From positions 372,001 to 436,000 of the forward strand of contig NZ_JAZGJQ010000001.1 of NCBI RefSeq assembly GCF_036408855.1: a DNA stretch of 64,000 nt, given 5' to 3'. Below the pieces are notes generated by a model that worked only from the letters and a program-made list of their open reading frames with translations, had not been told where the DNA came from and made no database searches. The translations under genes were made by a program, and so were the position numbers. Below are positions 57,219 through 64,000 of the stretch, piece by piece. Numbering within the stretch: position 1 is the first letter of the stretch; each line of letters begins with the position of its first letter. This DNA is from Olsenella_K absiana. Its GTDB lineage: Bacteria; Actinomycetota; Coriobacteriia; Coriobacteriales; Atopobiaceae.

Positions 57219-58877
57219 GTGGGCGGGGGCGAGGAGCGGGCGAGAAGGACGTCCGGCCGGCGCGGGAGCCGGGCGAGCGCCGCGCGCGTTGCCGCCGCTG
57301 ACCTCGTCCGCGAGGTCCGCGCGAGGGACGGGCGCGTGAAGGACGTCGCGCGCGGGTCCGCGGCGCTCGCCGGCCTCTCCGAGCGCGACCGCGACCTGGC
57401 CATGCGCCTCGCGTGCGGCGCCGTCGCGACCAGCGGCCGGCTCGACGAGGTCATGGGCTCGCACCTGACGGGCAGGGGCCACCTCGAGCCGCGCGTGCGC
57501 GACGCGCTGCGCGTCTCCTGCTTCGAGCTGCTCTACCTGAGCACGCCCGCCTCGGTGGCGGTCGACCAGGGCGTGGAGCTCGTGCGCGTGCGTTCGCCGC
57601 GCGCGGCCGGTCTGGCCAACGCCGTCCTGCGCCGCGTCGCGGAGGAGGACCGGCCCAGGGTCGAGGCGGCGCGGCGAAGGCTCGAGGGCCACGTCACGGG
57701 CGACGCCGCCGCGGCCGGCCCCGCCGCAGCCGGCGATGCCGCGGATGCGGATGACCTGGCGGACCTCGCGCTCGTCTCCGGCCTCCCCGACTGGCTCGTG
57801 CACGAGCTCGTGGGCGCCGTGGGCCTACCCGCGGCTCGGAGGGCCTGTCTCGACGAGCTGGAGCCCGCGCCCGTCTACGTGCGCGCGAACCCCATGAACT
57901 TGTCGCCCGGCGAGGCGCCCGCGTGCCTCGCCGGGCTCGGGCTCGGCCCCAGACGCGTCGAGGACACCGACGTCTACCTGCTTGAGCGTCCCGGTGCGCT
58001 CGCGTCGAGCGGGCTCGTGCAGGAGGCCGCTGTCGTCCCTGCGGACCTGGCGGCGCAGCTCGTGGCCCTCGTCGCGGCGCCGCGGCCTGGTGCGACCGTG
58101 CTCGAGGTGGGCCAGGGTCGAGGCACCAAGTCCCTGCTGCTCGAGGCGGCCGCGCTCGCATGCGGCGGCGTGGCCGACATCCTGGGCGTGGACTCCGAGG
58201 CGTTCAAGTGCCGGGTCTCCCGGAGGCGGATGGAGGCCGCGCGCCTGTCCGACCACGTGTCCAGCCTCGTGCTCGACGCGCGCGAGCTCGGCGGCAAGGA
58301 GGCGCCGGCGGGCGTCGCCACGGGCTACGACCTCGTCTTCGTCGACGCGCCGTGCTCGGGTTCGGGCACGATGCGGCGCCACCCCGAGATCGCGTGGTCG
58401 CTCGCGCGCGCGTCGGTCGAGCCGGGCGGGCCGGAGGGTGCCGCCGTGCCGGGCTGCTCCGCCGTGCCGGGTTGCTCCGCTGCGCCGGGCGACCCGGAGG
58501 GTGCCGCCGTGTCGGGCGGGCCGGAGGGTGCCGCTGCGCCGGGCTGCGCCGGCGGCCTTGCCCCACTGCCCGCTCTGCAGCTCCAGATCCTGACGGCGGC
58601 CGCCGCACGCGTGCGACCTGGCGGCGAGCTCGTCTATGCCACCTGCTCGTTCCTGCCGCAGGAGAACGCCGACGTGGTCGACGCGTTTCTCGGAACGGAC
58701 GAGGGAGCCGACTTCGAGCTAGCGCCCGTCTGCGAGGCCTGGGGCGTGCGAAGGTTGGGCGAGAAGGGCCAGCGGCTCCTCAGGTCCTTCTCCGATAGGG
58801 GCACCTTCCTGAGCCTGCCCGGCAAGTGGGCCTGCGACCTGCACTTCTGTGCGCGCATGGTGAGGCGCGGGCAGTAG
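57219..58877 (+). CDS. rsmB: 16S rRNA (cytosine967-C5)-methyltransferase, RsmB-like
   Basis: SAM-dependent rRNA methyltransferase. 552 aa from a GTG. The NusB-like N-terminal domain (about 20-150) is followed by an Ala/Asp-rich linker and the Rossmann domain: VLEVGQGRGTKSLLL (motif I), FVDAPCSGSGTMRRHPE (motif IV, about D376-C379) and VYATCSFLPQEN (motif VI, catalytic Cys about 476). An extra 45-residue Gly/Ala/Pro/Cys repeat (about 403-448) lies between motifs IV and VI where other RsmB have none. NNN of motif I reads GQGRG rather than the common APGGK, which is atypical. Confidence 0.9.
   Translation: MGGGEERARRTSGRRGSRASAARVAAADLVREVRARDGRVKDVARGSAALAGLSERDRDLAMRLACGAVATSGRLDEVMGSHLTGRGHLEPRVRDALRVSCFELLYLSTPASVAVDQGVELVRVRSPRAAGLANAVLRRVAEEDRPRVEAARRRLEGHVTGDAAAAGPAAAGDAADADDLADLALVSGLPDWLVHELVGAVGLPAARRACLDELEPAPVYVRANPMNLSPGEAPACLAGLGLGPRRVEDTDVYLLERPGALASSGLVQEAAVVPADLAAQLVALVAAPRPGATVLEVGQGRGTKSLLLEAAALACGGVADILGVDSEAFKCRVSRRRMEAARLSDHVSSLVLDARELGGKEAPAGVATGYDLVFVDAPCSGSGTMRRHPEIAWSLARASVEPGGPEGAAVPGCSAVPGCSAAPGDPEGAAVSGGPEGAAAPGCAGGLAPLPALQLQILTAAAARVRPGGELVYATCSFLPQENADVVDAFLGTDEGADFELAPVCEAWGVRRLGEKGQRLLRSFSDRGTFLSLPGKWACDLHFCARMVRRGQ
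58425..58555 (+). repeat. Intragenic repeat tract in rsmB
   Basis: CCGGAGGGTGCCGC recurs at 58431, 58494 and 58521, mixed with GTGCCGGGCTGCTCC-like units. It encodes a GGPEGAAVPGCSAVPGCSA-type repeat. In frame, so it expands the protein rather than breaking it. Confidence 0.7.
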
Positions 58878-58938
58878 CGCGCTGGGCGACAGCGCCGGGC
58901 GACCTCAGGGCCGGGCGCCCTTAGGGCCTGCGGGCGAA

Positions 58939-58987
58939 CATGAAGAGAGCGCATGCCGGTCGCTGCCTGGCGTGCGCTCTCTTCATG
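58939..58987. terminator. 15-bp inverted repeat between convergent rsmB and fmdB
   Basis: CATGAAGAGAGCGCA (58939-58953) / TGCGCTCTCTTCATG (58973-58987), perfect. It lies between two convergent genes and could act in both directions; no long T-tract on either side. Confidence 0.6.
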
Positions 58988-59055
58988 CAAGGCCGCTTGC
59001 TACGGTTGCCAATACGGGCCGGTAATGGCCCCTTGTGCTGCGACGATGGTACTTT

Positions 59056-59238
59056 CTACTTGCCTTTTTGATCAGTGTTGTAGAAGCCCGAACCCTTGAA
59101 GACGATGCCGGAGGGGGAGAAGACGCGCTCGGCCTCGTTGCCGCACTTGGGGCAGGTCACCTTGGGGTGGGCGGACATGGGGTGCTCCACCTCGAACGTG
59201 GTACCGCAAGAAGGACACTTGTAGTCATAGCGAGCCAT
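59056..59238 (-). CDS. FmdB-family zinc ribbon protein
   Basis: 60 aa from the ATG at 59238 with GGAGG 9 bases upstream; the family start MARYDYKCPSCGTTFE is clear. Two CxxC pairs (CPSC, CPKC) form a zinc ribbon. The rest (VFSPSGIVFKGSGFYNTD) matches the FmdB/CxxC_CXXC_SSSS family, of unknown regulatory role. Its frame is open upstream but that part has no family support. Confidence 0.9.
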   Translation of the reverse strand: MARYDYKCPSCGTTFEVEHPMSAHPKVTCPKCGNEAERVFSPSGIVFKGSGFYNTDQKGK

Positions 59239-59399
59239 AGAATAAAGCCTCCGAAGACGAACGAGCCGAACAGGGCGCGCAAAGCAACCCTGCTTCACGC
59301 TTGTGATACTTTACCCAAATGGCGGCGGGCGAACCGCAGGGATGCGACAATGCCCGCCGATTCCATGCCAGCTTGCGGCCAGCTCGCGGAGGGGTGCGT

Positions 59400-60761
59400 A
59401 TGTCCATTGCAGGAGCGATTTTCGACCTAGACGGGACCCTCGTCGACTCGCAGGCGCAGTGGCGGCGGGCCGTCACGGGCGCGCTCGAGGGCCGGGGCCT
59501 GGGTGCCGCCGAGGCGGACCGCGCGTTCGAGGAGTCCGATTCGCTCGCCCTGGGCGACAAGTGCGCGTGGCTCCATGACAACCTGGACATGGGCGTGAGC
59601 GCGCAGGAGCTCTACGCGGAGGTCTTCGAGCGCATGCGGGCCGCTTACGAGCACGAGGTGACTGCCCTTCCGGGGGCTGGGGCGTTCCTGCGCGAGCTCG
59701 CCGGTGCCGGCGTGCGCCTCGCGATCGCCTCCTCCACGCCGCGTCCCCTCGTAGACGCCGCGCTGGCCGGGCAGGGGCTTGACGGCCTCTTCGAGGTGAT
59801 CGTCACCGGCGAGCAGGTCGCACGCAGCAAGGAGTTCCCTGACATCTACCTGGCGGCGCTCGAGGCGCTCGGCACGCCGCGCGAGAGCACCTGGGTCTTC
59901 GAGGACGCGCCCTACGGGCTCAGGTCCGCGCGCGAGGCCGGGCTCAGGACCGTCTGCCTGTTCGGCGCGGGGCACCGCGAGGGGAGGGGCTCGGACGAGG
60001 ACTCGCTCGCCGCGCTCGCGGACGTCTTCGTGCATGGTTACGCCGAGCTCTCGCTCTCGCTCATCGATGACTTCGCCGCAAGCGACCCCGCGCGCCGACG
60101 CGGCGAGACCAGGGTCCTCGTCGTGGACGGCTCGCCGCTCCCGAGCTCGGCTGGACTCGTCAGCAGGCTCGCCGCCGCCTCCGACTACGTGGTTGCCGCC
60201 GACAAGGGCGCGGAGGCCCTTCTCGCCGCCGGAGTCCCCGCCGACATCTTCTGCGGCGACGCCGACTCCGTGAGCGAGGAGACCGCGGCGTGGGCCCGGG
60301 CGCACTCGTCGGCCGAGATCTTGTTCCCGAGCGAGAAGTACGACACGGACCTCGGCCTGGCGCTCGCCTGCGCGCGCCACGAGGCGGCGCGCAGGGGGAC
60401 GTCGGCGCGCGTGACCGTGACCTGCGCCTCGGGCGGACGGCCCGACCACGCCCTCGCGGTGGTGGGGCTTCTCGCGCAGAACGCGGACCTGTCGCCGAGG
60501 ATCGTGGAGGACGGCTACGAGTGCCGTGTGCTCTCGCCGCAAGGGACCGCGATCTGGCGGATAGCGGGCCGCGAGGGGGCGACCTTCTCGCTCGTCGCGC
60601 TCAGGGAGGGGACCGTCGCGAGCGAGCAGGGCTTCCGCTGGGAGCTCGACCACCGAAGCCTCGCCCTTCTTGCGGACCTCGGGATTTCGAACGTGGTCGC
60701 TGCGGATGCGGCGGAGGTCGAGTGCCACGCCGGCGTCGCCGCGGCCTATCTCATCGGGTAG
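59400..60761 (+). CDS. HAD phosphatase - thiamine pyrophosphokinase fusion
   Basis: 453 aa from the ATG at 59400 (GGAGGGG upstream). Residues 1-215 are a HAD hydrolase: FDLDGTLVDS (nucleophile Asp), IASSTPRP, and VFEDAPYGLRSAREAG. Residues about 235-453 are a thiamine pyrophosphokinase: ADIFCGDADSVSEE, FPSEKYDTDLGLALACA and TCASGGRPDHALAVVGLL, the nucleotide and metal loops of ThiN. TPK makes thiamine diphosphate from thiamine and ATP. The phosphatase half might act on thiamine phosphate or be a general sugar phosphatase; this is inference. The neighbours rpmB-yloU-yloV are the normal ThiN context. Confidence 0.88.
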   Translation: MSIAGAIFDLDGTLVDSQAQWRRAVTGALEGRGLGAAEADRAFEESDSLALGDKCAWLHDNLDMGVSAQELYAEVFERMRAAYEHEVTALPGAGAFLRELAGAGVRLAIASSTPRPLVDAALAGQGLDGLFEVIVTGEQVARSKEFPDIYLAALEALGTPRESTWVFEDAPYGLRSAREAGLRTVCLFGAGHREGRGSDEDSLAALADVFVHGYAELSLSLIDDFAASDPARRRGETRVLVVDGSPLPSSAGLVSRLAAASDYVVAADKGAEALLAAGVPADIFCGDADSVSEETAAWARAHSSAEILFPSEKYDTDLGLALACARHEAARRGTSARVTVTCASGGRPDHALAVVGLLAQNADLSPRIVEDGYECRVLSPQGTAIWRIAGREGATFSLVALREGTVASEQGFRWELDHRSLALLADLGISNVVAADAAEVECHAGVAAAYLIG

Positions 60762-60800
60762 GAAGCCGGGAGGCACGGGCAGGAAGCCGGGCAGAAATCA

Positions 60801-60831
60801 TAAAAAAGAAGGCCCTCGAAGAGGGCCTTCT
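60801..60831 (-). terminator. Terminator of rpmB
   Basis: Minus strand: 11-bp stem AGAAGGCCCTC / GAGGGCCTTCT (60831-60821, 60817-60807), loop TTC, followed by TTTTTTA. It also lies just after the plus-strand TPK fusion and may serve both genes. Confidence 0.88.
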
Positions 60832-60876
60832 AGAACTCTAAGCTCGCCTGACGAGGCGCATGCCGAGGGCGCAGAC

Positions 60877-61065
60877 TTACCCGCGGACCAGGTTGCCCTT
60901 CTTGAGGCAGGTGGTGCAGACGTTCATCTTCTTGCGCTTGCCGTCCTGCACGATGGTGACGTGCTGGATGTTCGGACGGAACTTACGGTTTACGGTGCGG
61001 TGCGAGTGGCTCACAGAACGACCAGCAACAGCGTGCTTACCGCAGATCTCACAAACCTTCGACAT
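60877..61065 (-). CDS. rpmB: 50S ribosomal protein L28
   Basis: 62-aa ribosomal protein L28. ATG at 61065 with TTGGAGG upstream. This is the zinc-type paralogue with two Cys pairs (CEICGK near the start, CTTCLKKG near the end). The core GRSVSHSHRTVNRKFRPNIQ is typical. Convergent with the TPK fusion and divergent from yloU, as in many Gram-positives. Confidence 0.96.
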   Translation of the reverse strand: MSKVCEICGKHAVAGRSVSHSHRTVNRKFRPNIQHVTIVQDGKRKKMNVCTTCLKKGNLVRG

Positions 61066-61140
61066 GATACTGACCTCCAACTCAGGCGCTCGGGCAGACG
61101 TGGTGGCCTTAGCGCCCCTACTACTCACAAAACACAGGGA

Positions 61141-61168
61141 ACTATACCACAACGCATCGACGTGACAA
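61141..61168 (-). promoter_or_regulatory. rpmB promoter
   Basis: Minus strand TTGTCA (61168-61163), 16 bp, TATAGT (61146-61141). Near-consensus; start of transcription would be near 61134, leaving a leader of about 70 bases. Confidence 0.75.
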
Positions 61169-61922
61169 GGGCATCATCCACCAACCTCAGGGGTGGGTGG
61201 GCAAAGCCCGTCGTTTCTCCACATGCACTCGACGACGCGCCGGCCGTTCCCATTGGTCTCGCTCCCCGCTCCACTCGCGCGCGGCCTGTATTATCTGCGG
61301 TTCGAAGAGGGCTGCTCCCGTCGCCCGCCCGCCATCGCGGCTCTACGAGGGCGCCCCTGCGCGCCGCCCCGGGCTTCCCCCAGGTTCCCACGGCACATCA
61401 ACAGTGCAATGAAGACGAGCAAATCGCTTTTTCCTGACAATTCTTTGGGATTCTGTCGAGAAAAAGCGATTTGCTCCTCCCTCAAATCGCGTTTAGCGGA
61501 CAAAATCGGCGGGTTTTGTCGAGAAAAAGCGATTTGCTCACGAAAGGGCCGTGCAGGCGCGCCGCGCCGGCACGGCCTAGATGTCATGGGGCGGACAAGG
61601 ACGGCTTAGAGGGGCTCTCAGCGGCTCGCCCGTCTGGGGGTGCCCAAGCTGAAACGCTTCGACTCCGTGGGCTGCACCTACCATGTGTCCGCTGCGCCGC
61701 CCGCGCCCCCTGCGCCGGCCGCGCCCCCAGCCTGCGCCGGCCGCGCCCGAGCCCGCCCCGCGGTCCCGCCCCGCGCCCCGCGGCGCCCTCAGCTCGCCGC
61801 GGGCGAAATCGTGCCTTGGAACTGAGCGGTTGCCACATGGGTTATACTGACTCCGATTCATGTGACGCAACGGGCGTGGTCGCAGGCGTGCGCGAGGCAC
61901 GCTTCGGAGAGGAGCAGCACAG
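61169..61922. other. Non-coding stretch rpmB-yloU
   Basis: About 750 bases without a credible gene. It holds the palindromic repeat at 61417-61539, a very GC-rich Ala/Pro-type tract (61690-61800) and TATACT at 61843-61848, a possible -10 for yloU about 75 bases before its start (no good -35). Confidence 0.6.
61417..61539. repeat. Tandem palindromic repeat (GAGCAAATCGCTTTTTC type)
   Basis: GAGCAAATCGCTTTTTC (61417-61433) is the inverse of GAGAAAAAGCGATTTGCTC (61458-61476), and that 19-mer recurs exactly at 61521-61539; a decayed inverse arm lies at 61480-61500. So two roughly 60-bp hairpin units stand in tandem. Much richer in A/T than the surroundings. On the minus strand it reads as a repeated EQIAFSRQNP peptide, probably not a real protein. 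Confidence 0.75.
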
Positions 61923-62267
61923 ATGGCTGGATCCGTACCGGGTTCTCTCAAGGTATCTAATGACGTCATCGCGGACCTTGCGGGCTATGCGGCGCTCGAG
62001 TGCTACGGCGTCGTCGGCATGGCCATCACGGACGAGCAGGAGGGCGTCGCGCGCCTGCTCCCCACGTACCGCCTGCGCAAGGGCATCGGCGTCTCCTCGG
62101 AGGGCGGCAGGGTCGCCGTCGACCTCCACGTGATCGTCGAGGCCGGCGTAAACATGGCGTCCGTCTCCTCCAACCTCCAGAGCACCGTCAAGTTCATCCT
62201 CTGCAAGATCGCGGAGCTCGACGACGTCGAGGTGCGCGTCCACATCGAGGGCATGCGCACCCGCTAG
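61923..62267 (+). CDS. Asp23/Gls24 (YloU) family protein
   Basis: 114-aa Asp23/Gls24-family protein (GSLKVSNDVIADLAGYAALECYGVVGM; GVSSEGGRVAVDLHVIVEAGVNM). Family members are membrane-associated or stress-linked, and this short form regularly precedes the YloV/FakA gene, as here (45 bases). ATG after GGAGAGGAGCAC. Function not established. Confidence 0.92.
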   Translation: MAGSVPGSLKVSNDVIADLAGYAALECYGVVGMAITDEQEGVARLLPTYRLRKGIGVSSEGGRVAVDLHVIVEAGVNMASVSSNLQSTVKFILCKIAELDDVEVRVHIEGMRTR

Positions 62268-62312
62268 GGCAGCAATCAGCCGAAGCGTCAACAAGGAACC
62301 GAGGCCTAACCA

Positions 62313-63983
62313 ATGATTTCGAACGTGATCCGCTCCTGCTTCCCGGTCGCTGCCCAGGTGGTCGCCGACAAGGCCGAGGAGATCAACAAGCTCAACGTCT
62401 TCCCCGTCCCCGACGGTGACACGGGCACCAACATGTCCCTCACCCTCGGCACGGTGGTGAAGGAGGTCGAGGCCCTCCCCGCAGGAGCGAGCATGGCCGA
62501 CGTCGCCAAGGCGATCACCCACGGCTCCCTCATGGGCGCGAGGGGCAACTCCGGCGTCATCACGAGCCAGATCCTGCGCGGCGTGGCCGAGGGCCTCGTG
62601 GCCGCGGACGGCCCCGACGCCACCCCGTCCGACGTCGCCGTCGCCCTGCGCAACGGCGTGCGCGTCGCCTTCAAGGCCGTGCGCAAGCCAGTCGCTGGCA
62701 CGATCCTGACCGTCCTCAAGGACGTCTCGGAGCGCGCCGACCAGCTGGAGAGGACCGACATCACCACCGACGACCTTCTCGACCAGCTCGTCGTCGAGGC
62801 CTACGAGTCCGTAGCGCGCACGCCCGACCTGCTTCCCGTCCTCAAGGAGAACGGCGTGGTGGACTCCGGCGCCTTCGGCCTGGCCACCTTCATCGAGGCC
62901 TTCGTGAACGCGCGCAAGGGCAAGGCCGGCGAGGTCTCGGACTTCAAGACGACCGTCTCCACCGAGGAGGAGGCCAAGGGCCACGTGGCCGACGTCGTCG
63001 ACATCGAGATCAACGACGACTGGGAGGGCTCGCAGTTCCGTTACTGCACCGAGTTCCTCTTCCACGCGGACAGCCCCATGTTCGACGAGGACGCCTGCCT
63101 CAAGTACTTCTCGACCATGGGCGACTGCGAGCTGCTCGTCGGCTCCAACCCGGACTACAAGTGCCACGTGCACACCAACCGACCGGACCGGGTGCTGCGC
63201 CACATGCTGCACCGCGGCCAGATCTACAACGTCTTCGTCCACAACATGGACCTCGAGGCGCAGGAACGCACGGAGAAGGTCCGCGCGGACAAGGAGGCCG
63301 CCGCGCCCGAGCCCAAAAAGCCGCTCGGCTTCGTGGCCGTCGCCCCCGGCTCGGGCGAGGCCGACATCCTGCGCTCGCTCGGCGTCGACGTCGTCGTCTC
63401 CGGTGGCCAGACCATGAACCCCTCCACGGCCGACCTTCTCGAGGCCATCGAGCAGTGCAACGCGGAGAACGTCATCGTCCTGCCCGACAACGGCAACATC
63501 CGCATGGCTGCCGAGGCCGCCGTCTCCGCATGCGAGGACGTCCACGCCGCCGTCGTGCTCACCAAGTCGGTGCCGCAGGCGTTCAGCGCCATGTTCGCGG
63601 TCGACCCCGAGGCCTCGCTCGAGGACAACGTCGAGGCCATGACCGAGGCCGTCGCCGCCGTCCGCGACGGCGAGGTCACCACCGCGGTGCGCGACTCCCA
63701 GGCCGCCGACGGCACGCCGATTCACTCCGGCGACGTCATGGGCATCGAGGGCGGCGCCATCACCGTCGTGGGCTCCGACGTCAAGCAGGTCACCCTCGAC
63801 CTCGTCGCGCGCATGCAGGAGGCGGAGGAGGGCGACACGCTCACGATCCTCGCCGGTGCGGACCTCGACGACGAGGCCTTCGAGGACCTGACGGCCGCCA
63901 TCGAGGAGGCCCAGCCCGACCTCGAGATCGACGCCCACAGGGGGGAGCAGCCGCTCTACCCCGTCGTCTTCTCGCTGGAGTAG
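62313..63983 (+). CDS. Dak2-domain fatty acid kinase FakA-like (YloV)
   Basis: 556 aa. The N-terminal DhaL-type kinase domain shows the Mg-ATP site NVFPVPDGDTGTNMSLTL and HGSLMGARGNSGVITSQILRG; then a middle domain with DSGAFGL and the C-terminal domain (NVIVLPDNGNIRMAAEAA). FakA phosphorylates fatty acids bound by FakB for membrane lipid synthesis. No fakB gene is in the window. ATG without a strong ribosome site (AAGGAACCGAGG upstream). recG usually follows; only 17 bases remain. Confidence 0.92.
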   Translation: MISNVIRSCFPVAAQVVADKAEEINKLNVFPVPDGDTGTNMSLTLGTVVKEVEALPAGASMADVAKAITHGSLMGARGNSGVITSQILRGVAEGLVAADGPDATPSDVAVALRNGVRVAFKAVRKPVAGTILTVLKDVSERADQLERTDITTDDLLDQLVVEAYESVARTPDLLPVLKENGVVDSGAFGLATFIEAFVNARKGKAGEVSDFKTTVSTEEEAKGHVADVVDIEINDDWEGSQFRYCTEFLFHADSPMFDEDACLKYFSTMGDCELLVGSNPDYKCHVHTNRPDRVLRHMLHRGQIYNVFVHNMDLEAQERTEKVRADKEAAAPEPKKPLGFVAVAPGSGEADILRSLGVDVVVSGGQTMNPSTADLLEAIEQCNAENVIVLPDNGNIRMAAEAAVSACEDVHAAVVLTKSVPQAFSAMFAVDPEASLEDNVEAMTEAVAAVRDGEVTTAVRDSQAADGTPIHSGDVMGIEGGAITVVGSDVKQVTLDLVARMQEAEEGDTLTILAGADLDDEAFEDLTAAIEEAQPDLEIDAHRGEQPLYPVVFSLE

Positions 63984-64000
63984 GAAGCGCCGGTGCTGAG

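Noticed and set aside
50732..57454. Very long antisense open frame (over 2200 codons) opposite GH36, metK, priA, def and fmt
   Set aside because: Gly/Arg/Asp/His-rich translation with no domain pattern; it is the mirror of high-GC codon use in well-identified genes on the plus strand.
61291..61587. Minus-strand 98-codon frame with repeated EQIAFSRQNP peptide
   Set aside because: The peptide repeat is just the translation of the DNA palindrome; there is no independent sign of coding.
63993..64000. Start of the next gene (recG is usual here) at the window edge
   Set aside because: A GTG is present 9 bases after the fakA-like stop, but only eight bases remain, too few to support a call.

Overview
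The window is chromosomal DNA of a high-GC Gram-positive bacterium, most likely Coriobacteriia (Atopobiaceae, Olsenella-like). This is inferred from about 70% GC, frequent GTG/TTG starts, the dcw gene order and protein resemblance; no 16S gene is present. About 60 kb looks like ordinary core chromosome. A roughly 3.8 kb stretch (25.8-29.65 kb) is clearly lower in GC and looks acquired.

Layout. 0-22.4 kb: pyrG and xerD, then a long division and cell-wall (dcw) cluster: mraZ-rsmH-ftsL-ftsI-murF-mraY-murD-ftsW-murG-murC-ftsQ-ftsZ-pgeF-yggS-sepF-proC-yggT-divIVA, closed by a strong terminator. ftsA, murB and ddl are absent; sepF is present, so SepF is the likely FtsZ membrane tether. ftsL, ftsZ and sepF are each preceded by a C/A-rich leader built on ACGCACCACC, and the ftsL and ftsZ leaders share an identical 19-mer. 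22.4-25.5 kb (minus strand): a DUF4130/radical-SAM pair with a good promoter overlapped by LexA-like boxes, then rnpB. 25.5-25.85 kb: an unexplained, highly structured segment closed by an 18-19 bp perfect stem, a candidate ncRNA. 25.95-29.65 kb: a PaeR7I/XhoI-like restriction-modification pair, a DUF4417 gene with a small downstream gene, and a zinc-finger ORF.

29.8-42.1 kb: YigZ, an EIIA-Glc protein, two adjacent PepC-type aminopeptidases, CCA-adding enzyme, a small Cys-rich protein, tRNA-Gln(CTG) and two identical tRNA-Glu(CTC), a QueG-like protein, glutamate-cysteine ligase, a one-chain L-serine dehydratase and gltX. 42.2-51.8 kb: an accessory catabolic block with a cytosolic HEFGH metallopeptidase, a GH127 beta-L-arabinofuranosidase, a POT-like transporter lacking the ExxER motif, an M24 Xaa-Pro peptidase, an XRE-cupin regulator and a GH36 alpha-galactosidase. 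A shared 14-bp palindrome (TTCACGYAYGTGAA) precedes two of these genes. Taken together the block would fit uptake and intracellular stripping of plant hydroxyproline-rich glycopeptides (extensin carries Hyp-arabinosides and Ser-alpha-galactose); this is an inference.

51.9-64 kb: metK, priA, def, fmt and rsmB in one direction, then fmdB (minus), a HAD/thiamine-pyrophosphokinase fusion, rpmB (minus), a dispersed-type palindromic repeat, and the yloU-fakA pair. Short tandem GC-rich repeats occur upstream of def and inside rsmB.

All functional calls come from reading sequence and recalling family features; no searches were run.
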